Origin: SG8-41 sp964521405
GTDB lineage: Bacteria > Pseudomonadota > Gammaproteobacteria > Burkholderiales > SG8-41
Assembly (NCBI GenBank): GCA_964521405.1
Contig: CAZFRR010000205.1
Coordinates: forward strand, 1 to 19,584
Direction: 5' to 3'
DNA length: 19,584 bases
In this document: positions 6,489 through 13,496 of the stretch, one piece after another
How positions within the stretch are numbered: the stretch's first letter is position 1
How the letters are laid out: the number at the start of each line of letters is the position of its first letter
Notes under the pieces: generated by a model
The model's input: only the letters and a program-made list of their open reading frames with translations
Told to the model about the DNA's origin: nothing
Database searches by the model: none
Translations under genes and position numbers: made by a program

Positions 6489-7457
6489 ATGAGCAATCTC
6501 TTGCGTTGTACCACAGTTGCCTTTGCACTTTCGCTCATTGTGCCGGGCGTTTGGGCTCAATCGAAATATCCGAGCAAGCCGATCCGGCTGCTCACACCGT
6601 TCGCCGCCGGCGGCGGATCGGACATACTTGCGCGTCTGATCGCACCCCATATGACCGAGGCGCTCGGGCAGCCCATCGTCGTGGATAACCGGCCGGGCGG
6701 GGGCGGTACATTGGGCGCGGGGATCGCGGCGCGCGCCGATCCCGACGGCTATACCCTGATCGTGGTCTCCGGCAGCTTCGGCGCCAACGCCGCGCTGCAC
6801 GATCTTCCCTACGATTCGGTGACAGGCATCACTCCGATCATCCTCATCGGGACTACGCCCCTGGTCCTGTGGGTTCACCCCAAGACGCCGGTCAAGAGCG
6901 TAAGAGAGCTCATCGACTACTCCAGGGCGAATCCGGGCAAGCTCAATATCGCGTCGGCGGGTATCGGCGGGCTTGATCACCTGGCGGGCGAACTCTTCAA
7001 GATGCAAACCGGGGCGACCTACACCATGGTCCCGTACAAAGGCAGCGGCCCGGCCATGACCGCCCTGTTGAGCGGAGAGATCAGCGGCAGCCTGACCACA
7101 TTGGTGACCGGCATCCCGCATGTGAAGGCCGGACGGCTGCGGGCGCTAGGCGTAACGACCACCACGCGCTCCCGCGCGCTTCCGGATGTGCCTCCCATCG
7201 GGGAAACGGTGCCCGGGTACGAAGTGGTTCATTGGTACGGCTTGTGGGGGCCGAAGGGCTTGCCCGCGCCCATCGTCACGACGTGGAACCGCGAAGTCGC
7301 CAAGGTGCTGCGCACGAGCACGACCCAGAAGTGGCTGGAAGACCAGGGGCTGGAACCCGCCGCCGGGCCGCCGCAGGAGTTCACGGAACGACTCCGCCTC
7401 GACGTCGCCAAGTGGAAAAAAGTGGTCAAGGAAGCACGGATTACCATCAACCAATGA
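6489..7457 (+). CDS. TctC/Bug-type tripartite tricarboxylate receptor 2
   Basis: A 322-aa periplasmic binding protein. The signal peptide is about 1-23 (VWA then QSKYPSK). FAAGGGSDILAR places the ligand-site Asp at D45; VDNRPGGGG (65-73) and PDGYTL follow. MVPYKGSGPAMTALLSGEISG is the central signature and WHWYG-like VVHWYGLWGPKG the C-terminal one. GGAGGGGG about five bases before ATG supports the start. Similarity to TctC-1 is at family level only, so a recent tandem duplication is unlikely. It reads toward the cupin-like gene 103 bases downstream. Confidence 0.95.
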   Translation: MSNLLRCTTVAFALSLIVPGVWAQSKYPSKPIRLLTPFAAGGGSDILARLIAPHMTEALGQPIVVDNRPGGGGTLGAGIAARADPDGYTLIVVSGSFGANAALHDLPYDSVTGITPIILIGTTPLVLWVHPKTPVKSVRELIDYSRANPGKLNIASAGIGGLDHLAGELFKMQTGATYTMVPYKGSGPAMTALLSGEISGSLTTLVTGIPHVKAGRLRALGVTTTTRSRALPDVPPIGETVPGYEVVHWYGLWGPKGLPAPIVTTWNREVAKVLRTSTTQKWLEDQGLEPAAGPPQEFTERLRLDVAKWKKVVKEARITINQ

Positions 7458-7463
7458 CTAAGA

Positions 7464-7490
7464 GGCCGTTTCAGATTGACTGAAACGGCC
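7464..7490 (+). terminator. Strong hairpin after TctC-2
   Basis: GGCCGTTTCAG (7464-7474) pairs perfectly with CTGAAACGGCC (7480-7490) around a 5-base loop, starting seven bases after the TctC-2 stop. No T run follows, so it may stabilise an mRNA 3' end rather than terminate by itself. Confidence 0.5.
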
Positions 7491-7506
7491 CCTGACATAG
7501 GGGAGT

Positions 7507-7527
7507 ATGAGGGGAGTATCCCCTCAT
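7507..7527 (+). terminator. Second hairpin between TctC-2 and the cupin-like gene
   Basis: ATGAGGGG-AGTAT-CCCCTCAT is an 8-bp stem followed by TTCGTTATCGTCT. It could be a terminator or a 5' leader structure of the gene starting at 7561. Confidence 0.4.
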
Positions 7528-7560
7528 TTCGTTATCGTCTCTAAGGGCTGACCAGCACAC

Positions 7561-7908
7561 ATGCGCATCCACAACCTTTACACCGACGCCAAAGGCGAAT
7601 CGCACTTCCGTGACATCGAGATCGAGTGGGTCGAGGAGCGGCGCGGCAGCAAGCTCTCGAAGCGACTGCCCGCCAACGGCATCATCTTCCGCCAGACGCA
7701 GCCGGAAAACGACCTCAACTGGCATAACGCGCCGCGCCGGCAGTACATCGTGAACCTGGATGCAGGGGTGCAGATCACCGCCAGTGACGGCGAAGCCCGT
7801 GTCATCGGCGCCGGGGAAGTCATCCTGGTCGAGGACACGACCGGCAAGGGCCACTTGTCGAAGGGGCTCGGCAAGCTGCGGCATAGCATCTTCATACCGA
7901 TTGACTAG
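7561..7908 (+). CDS. Small cupin-like protein
   Basis: A 115-aa soluble protein starting MRIHNLYTDAKGESHFRDIEIEW. The second half, RQYIVNLDAGVQITASDGE, then GAGEVILVEDTTGKGHLSK, has the strand pattern of a single cupin barrel (the G-x5-G-x4-E type turn 'GAGEVILVEDTTGKGH'). A full set of cupin metal His residues is not evident. Proteins like this are common next to catabolic genes in betaproteobacteria; the function is unknown. No strong Shine-Dalgarno is seen (AAGGGCTGACC lies a little far upstream). Two hairpins separate it from TctC-2, so co-transcription is uncertain. Confidence 0.75.
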   Translation: MRIHNLYTDAKGESHFRDIEIEWVEERRGSKLSKRLPANGIIFRQTQPENDLNWHNAPRRQYIVNLDAGVQITASDGEARVIGAGEVILVEDTTGKGHLSKGLGKLRHSIFIPID

Positions 7909-7940
7909 CGGCGGGGCTGCCCGACGGGTAGGCGAACGCC

Positions 7941-7983
7941 AAGGATGAAGGATGAACGTGGAAGGATGACCCCCCGCTACGCG
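7941..7983. repeat. Solo left end of the heptad element
   Basis: The four heptads AAGGATG, AAGGATG, AACGTGG, AAGGATG (7941-7968) are identical to the arms at 2789 and 11198. ACCCCCCGCTACGCGTG follows, with a short CGC-TAC-GCG hairpin, nearly as at 11226-11241. Similarity then stops. It begins 32 bases after the cupin-like gene and reads outward. It has no facing partner, so it is a solo or truncated copy. Confidence 0.75.
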
Positions 7984-7992
7984 TGAAGGCTT

Positions 7993-8018
7993 AAGGTCGC
8001 GAAGGAACCGCGCCAAGT
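7993..8018. repeat. Fragment of the 9-mer repeat family
   Basis: AAGGTCGCGAAGGAAC, then C-GCGCCAAG, matches 16877-16901 almost exactly in the same orientation. It directly follows the solo heptad end, so two repeat families are fused here. Confidence 0.65.
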
Positions 8019-8312
8019 GTTGTTAAATCCGGACGCTGCGCGCCGGTTTAACTCCGCCTGTTCGAACGGACGGAGTGACCGCCGTTCAACACGCGGGACA
8101 CTTCGGACTTTCGACTTTCGGCTTCGACAAATGGGCGTACGCACATTTGTCAGTGACGGGGTTTGGCGCGATACTTTCCTCGGAAACCGTGGTCTGTCCC
8201 CGGTTTCGCGCGAGTTCGACGTGATCGAAATGCGCCGAACCTGGCACTTCGACGTGGCGGTCCGGCTGTACTGATTTTTCTTAAACGGCCCTTTGCGGCC
8301 GAAAAATGCCCG
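8019..8312. other. Non-coding repeat mosaic
   Basis: No convincing gene. It holds an imperfect palindrome around TTCGAA (about 8050-8075) and heptad-like units CTTCGGA, CTTTCGA, CTTTCGG (8101-8121). An inverted repeat GACAAATG/CATTTGTC with a 10-base loop is at 8126-8151, and a single REP-like copy at 8184-8206. A plus-strand open frame of 85 codons crosses the whole mosaic and ends MRRTWHFDVAVRLY. Because it reads through repeats it is probably not a gene, though its last 20 codons could be a gene-tail remnant. Confidence 0.5.
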
Positions 8313-8390
8313 TTCAAGCGCAAACAAGCGGCCTGTTTCGGCCGCTTGTTTTCTTGATCAAAGCGTTGCCGTGGTCCGTCCTTGCATTGT
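8313..8390 (+). terminator. Convergent-junction block with terminator, copy 1
   Basis: AAACAAGCGGCC (8322-8333) pairs with GGCCGCTTGTTT (8340-8351) around TGTTTC, ending in TTTT: a good terminator on the plus strand. The following stretch TTGATCAAAGCGTTGCCGTGG, then CATTG, is shared with 16927-17002. Both copies lie between a plus gene and a minus gene that converge (here the cupin-like gene and TctC-3). Confidence 0.7.
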
Positions 8391-8403
8391 GGATCTGTAG
8401 TTA

Positions 8404-9372
8404 TTATTGTGATTTGATGCCCGCCGTCTTGATCACCTTGGCCCACTTCGCGGTTTCATCGCGTATTTCCTGAGAAAATTTCTGCGGCGTATTGCCCACC
8501 GGTATGCCGCCGTCCTCGGTGATGCGCGCGACGATGTCGGGCTGGTTCAACACGGCAACGGTTTCCTTGTGCCATAGCGCGATGATCGCCGCCGGCGTGC
8601 GTGCCGGCGCCGCCAATCCGTACCACGATTGCGATTCGAAGCCGGGAAATCCCGATTCGTGAAACGTCGGCATGTCGGGCAGCGCGGCGATACGCTGCAG
8701 GCCCGCAGTAGCCAACGCACGCAGGCGTCCGCCCTTGATGTGTGGCAGGAACACGGACGGATTCGCGAGCATCAAGTCGGCTTCGTTGCTCAGCACGCCG
8801 ATTACCGCAGGGCCGGCCCCTTTGTACGGAATCGTGATGATGTCGATGCCGGTTGTTTGTCTGAACAATTCCATCGTTAGCGTGCCAGGCGAACCGGTGC
8901 CGGACAGCGCCCATCGCAGCTTGCCGGGATTGGCTTTTGCGTAAGGCGCAATCTCCTGTATTCGGCTGATCGGCAGCGCAGAACGCGAGACCAGCATATT
9001 GGCCACGTTCGCGAATTTGGTAATCGGCGTGAAATCCCTGATCGGATCGAAGGGGATCTTTTGCAGGCTTCCGGTAACGGTCATTACCGCTACCGCCGCG
9101 ACCAATAGCGTGTAGCCGTCCGGATTGGCCCTGGCGACAATTTCGCCTGCGATGACACCACCGCCCCCGCCTCGATTGTCATACAGGATTTGCTGTCCCA
9201 GCCGGTCGGTGAGCTTGGCTGCGATTGGGCGCGCGACCATGTCGGTGCCGCCTCCCGGTGCGAATGGAACGACCCAGCGAACCGGTTTATTCGGGTAGGC
9301 ACCGACTTGCGCCAACGCGCCTGATGCGCCAGCCAGGGCGATAATTGCCGCGAGCTTGATGCCTATCCTCAT
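8404..9372 (-). CDS. TctC/Bug-type tripartite tricarboxylate receptor 3
   Basis: A 322-aa periplasmic binding protein. The signal peptide is MRIGIKLAAIIALAGASGALA, cleaved before QVGAYPNK. PFAPGGGTDMVAR gives the ligand-site D44. The usual DNRPG appears as DNRGGGGG (65-72), then PDGYTLL. The middle signature TIPYKGAGPAVIGVLSNEADL is present. The Met at 9372 has GGGGGAG about seven bases upstream; an in-frame upstream extension to 9453 lacks a signal-peptide pattern and is not used. It stands alone on the minus strand, facing the cupin-like gene through the terminator block. Confidence 0.94.
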   Translation of the reverse strand: MRIGIKLAAIIALAGASGALAQVGAYPNKPVRWVVPFAPGGGTDMVARPIAAKLTDRLGQQILYDNRGGGGGVIAGEIVARANPDGYTLLVAAVAVMTVTGSLQKIPFDPIRDFTPITKFANVANMLVSRSALPISRIQEIAPYAKANPGKLRWALSGTGSPGTLTMELFRQTTGIDIITIPYKGAGPAVIGVLSNEADLMLANPSVFLPHIKGGRLRALATAGLQRIAALPDMPTFHESGFPGFESQSWYGLAAPARTPAAIIALWHKETVAVLNQPDIVARITEDGGIPVGNTPQKFSQEIRDETAKWAKVIKTAGIKSQ

Positions 9373-9548
9373 CACTGCTCCCCCTCGGTAGGCGGCCATT
9401 ATGCTCGCTAAAATAAGAGGACGCAGCAGGCTCGCAGGGAAAAGGAGACGCACACCCCACTAATTCCTTCCGCCTTCTGAGTCCACGGGTCAGGTCTTGC
9501 CTTTTTCCTGATAAATCAACCCAACCAAGCGCGCATGGTTGATACCAC
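9373..9548. other. Leader region of TctC-3, nothing else recognised
   Basis: Apart from the Shine-Dalgarno just before TctC-3, I see no gene, clear promoter or strong hairpin here. CCAACCAAGCGCGCATGGTTGA contains an imperfect inverted repeat, TCAACC...GGTTGA (about 9517-9543), which could be an operator (weak). Confidence 0.3.
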
Positions 9549-9715
9549 CCTTGGCGTTGTCTTCGCGTTCTTGGGTTTCCGAATAATTTCCTTAGCGGCC
9601 TTTGCGGACTTCGCGACCCGTCGTAATCGTTCCTTCGCGTCCTCCGCGTCCTTGGCGGTGAAGCTTTTCTGTTCCTTGGCGGCCTTGGCGTCTTGGCGGT
9701 GAAGCTTTTCGTCAC
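9549..9715. repeat. Tandem 9-mer dispersed repeat, copy C
   Basis: It begins CCTTGGCGTTGTCTTCGCG, passes GCGACCCGTCGTAAT, continues with CCTTCGCGT, CCTCCGCGT, CCTTGGCGG, and ends twice in TGAAGCTTTTC (about 9658-9668 and 9700-9710), followed by GTCAC. It matches copy B over its whole length plus an extra 8/9-mer section. Unlike the other copies it lies between divergent genes (TctC-3 and the CoA-transferase), 5' of both. Confidence 0.8.
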
Positions 9716-9794
9716 TACGTCACTGCATCAACAAGACCCGAGGCGCCAAGGTTGTTCTAGAATGGTCGAGCCAGTCATTGCAAAGGTCTACATA

Positions 9795-11192
9795 ATGAAC
9801 TCCGCATTCAAGGAACTCATGGCCATCCGCGGCCGCGGCATGCCCGGGGACGGCGAAGTCACCATCAAGGGACAGGATCCCGTTTTCTCGGCGCGCTTCA
9901 AGATCGGCGAGACGACGGCAACCATCCTCGCCGGCGTCGGCGTCGCGGTCACCGACATTCACGAGATGAAGACCGGCAAGCGCCAGAAAGTCGCCATCGA
10001 CGTGCGTCACGCGGCAGCCACCTGCCAGAGCTCCAAGCTAATGACCCGGCAGGCCGCAGACGGTGGCTGGAATGTGGTGAACTCGCCGTCCATGGAACAT
10101 ATGCGCTCCATCACGCAGCCCTGGCGCTGCAAGGACGGCCGTTGGTACCTGCCGCATTTCAACCTGCCCCATCTCCACGACCGGGTGATCGGCGTGTTGA
10201 AGTGCGAGTCCAACGCTGATGCCGTTGCCAAGACGATCGCGAAATGGGACTCGCACGACCTGGAAGAAGCGGTCGCCGCGGCGCGGGCCTGCGGCTCGAT
10301 CATCCGCTCCAACGCAGAATGGCTCGAGCATCCGCACGGGAAAATGCTCTCCGGCAAGCCGCTGGTCGAGATCACCAAGATCGGCGACAGCGACCCGATA
10401 CCTTTCCCCAAGGGCGGCCGGCCGCTCTCGGGAATCAAGGTGCTCGACCTGACGCGCATCCTCGCCGGGCCGATCGCGGCGCGCACGCTGGCCGAAAACG
10501 GCGCAGACGTGCTGATGGTTACCGCCAAGCATCTGCCGCAGGTGCCGGAGCACATCATGGATACCAGTCACGGCAAGCGGAGCTGCTTCCTGAACCTCAC
10601 CAATCCCGAGGACGTGGCGACGATCAAGCAACTCGCCCGCAACGCCGACGTCTTCAGCCAGGGCTACCGCCCCGGCATCATGGACAAGCACGGGATGACT
10701 CCCGAGGAGCTTGCCAAAGTGCGCCCCGGGATCATCTATCTCTCCATCAGCTGCTACGGCTACGGCGGCCCGTTCACGAACCGCGGCGGCTGGGAGCAGA
10801 TCGCCCAGTGCGCGACCGGCATCTGCCTCGACAACGGCGACGAGCGGCCGAAGCTGCTGCCGGCCTCAGCGTGCGACTACACGACCGGCTACAACGGCGC
10901 TTACGGCGTGTTGCTCGCGCTGGCCCGGCGCGCGCGCGAAGGCGGTTCGTACCACGTTCGCGTCTCGCTCTGCCGGTCAGGCATGTACATCTACAAGCAG
11001 GGCCACGTGAGCTACGACAGGCCCGACCTGGGGATAACCAAGGCGGACCTCGACTCGCTCTTGATCGAAACGAAGGGCGGCCACGGCACGCTCAGGCACC
11101 TGCGCCCCGTGCTGAGCCTCTCTGAAACCAAGCCGTATTGGGACAAACCTTCTCCGGTGCTGGGGTCGAGCCAGCCGGAATGGCTCGCTTAG
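9795..11192 (+). CDS. CaiB/BaiF family CoA-transferase with permuted domain order
   Basis: A 465-aa class III CoA-transferase. The usual family N-terminus, PLSGIKVLDLTRILAGPIAAR followed by GADV, appears only at residue 210. The stretches normally found in the C-terminal half (HEMKTGKRQKVAIDV, about 56-70, and an EWLEHPHGK-like segment, 175-183) precede it. The catalytic-loop region reads YGYGGPFTNRGGWEQIAQ, with E334 where the family's Asp is normally found. The start at 9795 (AAAGG nearby) gives MNSAFKELMAIRGRGMP; earlier in-frame codons fall in repeat sequence. Family members move CoA between carboxylic acids. The order could be a natural two-part variant of the family; substrates are unknown. 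Confidence 0.88.
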   Translation: MNSAFKELMAIRGRGMPGDGEVTIKGQDPVFSARFKIGETTATILAGVGVAVTDIHEMKTGKRQKVAIDVRHAAATCQSSKLMTRQAADGGWNVVNSPSMEHMRSITQPWRCKDGRWYLPHFNLPHLHDRVIGVLKCESNADAVAKTIAKWDSHDLEEAVAAARACGSIIRSNAEWLEHPHGKMLSGKPLVEITKIGDSDPIPFPKGGRPLSGIKVLDLTRILAGPIAARTLAENGADVLMVTAKHLPQVPEHIMDTSHGKRSCFLNLTNPEDVATIKQLARNADVFSQGYRPGIMDKHGMTPEELAKVRPGIIYLSISCYGYGGPFTNRGGWEQIAQCATGICLDNGDERPKLLPASACDYTTGYNGAYGVLLALARRAREGGSYHVRVSLCRSGMYIYKQGHVSYDRPDLGITKADLDSLLIETKGGHGTLRHLRPVLSLSETKPYWDKPSPVLGSSQPEWLA

Positions 11193-11197
11193 CCGGC

Positions 11198-11372
11198 AAG
11201 GATGAAGGATGAACGTGGAAGGATGATCCCCCGCTACGCGTGCAGGTCTGGGAGTCCCGGCCTGTCACTACCATCCGGTCAGGCTACCGGCCGAAGGTAA
11301 CGATAGACCGGAACTCTGAACGCAATCACACGAAGTGTGAGGGTCATCCTTCCACGTTCATCCTTCATCCTT
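11198..11372. mobile_element. 175-bp element with 28-nt heptad inverted repeats, copy 2
   Basis: The left arm 11198-11225 and right arm 11345-11372 are perfect reverse complements, each AAGGATG, AAGGATG, AACGTGG, AAGGATG read inward. The right side has hairpin TCACAC-GAA-GTGTGA (11326-11340); the left a short CGC-TAC-GCG (11232-11240). The interior is related to copy 1 in inverted orientation. It fills the gap between the convergent CoA-transferase and TctC-4 stops, with five and two spare bases. No open frame specific to it is seen. Confidence 0.75.
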
Positions 11373-11374
11373 CG

Positions 11375-12355
11375 CTACTTGGGCTTCAGCCCCGCGTCCT
11401 GCACCAGCTTCGTCAGCGTCTGGATCTGGGCGCGCAGTATCTTGTTGTATTCCTCGGGCGTGCTCGCATCGACGACATAGCCGATGCCCTGCGTCCGCTC
11501 GCGGATGTCGGGGAGATCGAGGACGCGCCCGACCTCTTTGCTGATCCGGTTCACGATGGCCGGCGGCGTCCCGGCGGGCGCCAGCAATCCGTGCGATGTT
11601 TCAGGCCGCTTGAACTCGGCCAGCATCTCGCCCAGCGCCGGCACGTCGGGCAATGCGGGCGTGCGCTGCGGCGAGGTCACCGCCAGCGCCAGTAACCTCC
11701 CATCCTTGATGAACGGCAGCAACACGCCCAGGGTCCCGATGTGATAGTGAATGCGCCCGGCCAGCACCTCGATCGTCGCCTCCGGCCCGCCCTTGAACGC
11801 GACGTGCACGGACTTGATCCCGGCGACGACATTGAATCTTGCCCCGCTCAAGTGGGCCGCGGACCCGGTCGGACTGGTGCCGAAGATGAGCTTGCCGGGT
11901 TGCCCCCTGCCGAGCGCAATGAAGTCGTTGATGGATTTCACGCCCAGCGCGGGCGCCACGACCAGCACGTTGGTGGTGAAACCAATCTGGGAGATGCCGG
12001 CGAAGTCCTTGATCGGGTCGAAAGGCAAGCCGCCGGACTGCAGCGCCGCGCTGATCACGAAATTCGGCAGGGCATACAAAAGCGTATGGCCGTCCGGCGC
12101 GGCCCTGGCGACCGGAGTCCCTGCCAGTACGCCCTGCGCGCCCGGCCGATTGTCCACGATTATCGGCTGCCCCCAGCTCTCGCTCATTTTCTGGCCGATC
12201 ATGCGCGCCAGCATGTCGGGCTGGCTGCCCACCGTGGTCGACACTACTACGCGGATCGGCTTGCTCGGAAAATTCTGCTGCGCGCGGGGAATACCCGGCA
12301 CTGACGCGAGCACAATGCCCGCCACGACCAGGGCTATGAAAGCTGACGTTCTCAT
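11375..12355 (-). CDS. TctC/Bug-type tripartite tricarboxylate receptor 4 (divergent)
   Basis: A 326-aa periplasmic binding protein, second gene of a two-receptor minus-strand operon. The signal peptide is about 1-25 (MRTSAFIALVVAGIVLAS to PRA, before QQNFPSK). The usual GG(G)xD loop is TTVGSQPDMLAR, with D47 but without the glycine run. VDNRPGAQG (68-75) and PDGHTLL are kept. The central VPYKG becomes HVAFKGGPEATIEVLAGRI, so the ligand pocket probably differs from the other five. An open frame continues upstream to 13369, but that part is the wrong frame of TctC-5. The start at 12355 follows directly on GGCAAAA heptads that supply AAAAGG as a ribosome site. Confidence 0.93.
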   Translation of the reverse strand: MRTSAFIALVVAGIVLASVPGIPRAQQNFPSKPIRVVVSTTVGSQPDMLARMIGQKMSESWGQPIIVDNRPGAQGVLAGTPVARAAPDGHTLLYALPNFVISAALQSGGLPFDPIKDFAGISQIGFTTNVLVVAPALGVKSINDFIALGRGQPGKLIFGTSPTGSAAHLSGARFNVVAGIKSVHVAFKGGPEATIEVLAGRIHYHIGTLGVLLPFIKDGRLLALAVTSPQRTPALPDVPALGEMLAEFKRPETSHGLLAPAGTPPAIVNRISKEVGRVLDLPDIRERTQGIGYVVDASTPEEYNKILRAQIQTLTKLVQDAGLKPK

Positions 12356-12397
12356 TTTTGCCTTTTGCCTTTTGCTTTTTGCATTTTGCATTTTGTT
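12356..12397. repeat. Six TTTTGCx heptads forming the TctC-4 leader
   Basis: The plus strand reads TTTTGCC, TTTTGCC, TTTTGCT, TTTTGCA, TTTTGCA, TTTTGTT with no gaps, starting at the base after the TctC-4 start codon. On the coding strand this is (GxAAAA)n GGCAAAA-GGCAAAA-ATG, which places AAAAGG at a suitable Shine-Dalgarno distance. It fills most of the 62 bases between the two receptor genes. No hairpin follows it. Confidence 0.8.
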
Positions 12398-12417
12398 CTT
12401 GAAGGGACGCGCCACCG

Positions 12418-13383
12418 TCAATCCACCCGCGCGCCGCTGTCCTTGATCACCTGCCCCCATTTCGCCTGCTCGCCCTTGATATAGGCGGCGAATTGCTCGG
12501 GCGCGCTCGTCATGATATCGGCCCCGAGCGCGCCGATGCGGTCGCGCGCGTCGGGCGACGCCATCAGCTTGACGATTTCGCTGTTGAGCCGCGCCACGAT
12601 GTCCTTCGGCATGGCGGACTGCCCCAGGATTCCCCACCACGAGATGACCTCGAAGCCCGGGTAACCGGACTCGGCGATGGTCGGCACGTCCGGCAGCGAT
12701 GGCGAGCGCTGCAGGCTGCCGACGGCCAGCACGCGCACTCGCCCGGCTCGCTGAATCTGCGCGGTAGAGAGCGCGGAGGTGAACATCAACACGACGTGAC
12801 CGGCAGCGAGATCCGCCAGCCCGGGGGCCGCGCCCTTGTACGGCACGTGCACGATATCCATGCGCGTGGTCTTCTTCAGGAGCTCCATCCCGAGATGGCC
12901 CGCGCTGCCGCTGCCGGTGGACGCATAGTTGAGCTGCCCGGGCTTCGAGCGCGCGAGCGAGACGACTTCCTTCAACGAGTTGACCGGCAACGAAGGATGG
13001 ATCGCCAGCGCATGGGGTGACGCGAACACGAGGCTGATCGGAGCGAAGTCGCGCGCCGGCTCGTAGCCGACCTTGGTAAGACCCGGGCTGATCGCCAGGT
13101 TGCCGGTCTGGCCGATCACGAGCGTATGTCCGTCCGGCGGCGCCTTCGCGGCCAGCTCCAGCCCGATGGTCCCGTTTGCGCCGGGACGATTGTCCGGGAT
13201 GGCCTGCTGCCCGAAAGCTTCGCCGAGCTTCTGGGCGACGTAGCGCCCACCGATGTCGGTCGCGCCGCCGGGCGGAAAGGGAATGATGATCCGCAGCGGC
13301 CTGGACGGATACGCCTGCGCCGCGACGAGACCGGGCGCAGCAAGCGCGACGAAGGTGGCCACAACCCAAATACGTGTGCTCAT
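12418..13383 (-). CDS. TctC/Bug-type tripartite tricarboxylate receptor 5
   Basis: A 321-aa periplasmic binding protein, first gene of the two-receptor operon. The signal peptide is about 1-22 (LAAPGLVAA, before QAYPSRP). PFPPGGATDIGGR gives D43; PDNRPGANG and PDGHTLV follow. HVPYKGAAPGLADLAAGHVVL and ISWWGILGQSAMP are the central and C-terminal family signatures. GGGGAGGGG just upstream of ATG is a strong ribosome site. It is divergent from the acyl-CoA dehydrogenase gene. The two receptors of this operon differ strongly from each other, so they probably bind different ligands. Confidence 0.95.
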   Translation of the reverse strand: MSTRIWVVATFVALAAPGLVAAQAYPSRPLRIIIPFPPGGATDIGGRYVAQKLGEAFGQQAIPDNRPGANGTIGLELAAKAPPDGHTLVIGQTGNLAISPGLTKVGYEPARDFAPISLVFASPHALAIHPSLPVNSLKEVVSLARSKPGQLNYASTGSGSAGHLGMELLKKTTRMDIVHVPYKGAAPGLADLAAGHVVLMFTSALSTAQIQRAGRVRVLAVGSLQRSPSLPDVPTIAESGYPGFEVISWWGILGQSAMPKDIVARLNSEIVKLMASPDARDRIGALGADIMTSAPEQFAAYIKGEQAKWGQVIKDSGARVD

Positions 13384-13439
13384 ACCTATCCCCTCCCCCT
13401 AGCCATAATATGCCACACGAAAGACAACCCTGTAGCAGA

Positions 13440-13486
13440 TTGCGCGATGCGCAAGTATCATCCTTCCACGTTCAGCCTTCATCCTT
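13440..13486. repeat. Solo heptad array with triloop hairpin before the acyl-CoA dehydrogenase
   Basis: Hairpin TTGCGC-GAT-GCGCAA (13440-13454, 6-bp stem) is followed by CATCCTT, CCACGTT, CAGCCTT, CATCCTT (13459-13486), the reverse complement of the AAGGATG array with one change. The array ends directly at the AGAGG ribosome site of the gene at 13497, and read from that gene it points outward. There is no facing partner toward TctC-5. Confidence 0.75.
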
Positions 13487-13496
13487 AGAGGTAATA

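Noticed and set aside
8017..8274. 85-codon plus-strand open frame
   Set aside because: It runs through heptad-like units, an inverted repeat and a REP-like sequence. No family is recognised and there is no ribosome site, though its last codons might be a remnant.
11375..13369. One very long minus-strand open frame of 664 codons that could be read as a fused protein
   Set aside because: Its first half is the wrong frame of TctC-5 (Arg/Ala/Gly-rich, no family motifs). Only the part from 12355 is a receptor with its own signal peptide, so these are two separate genes.
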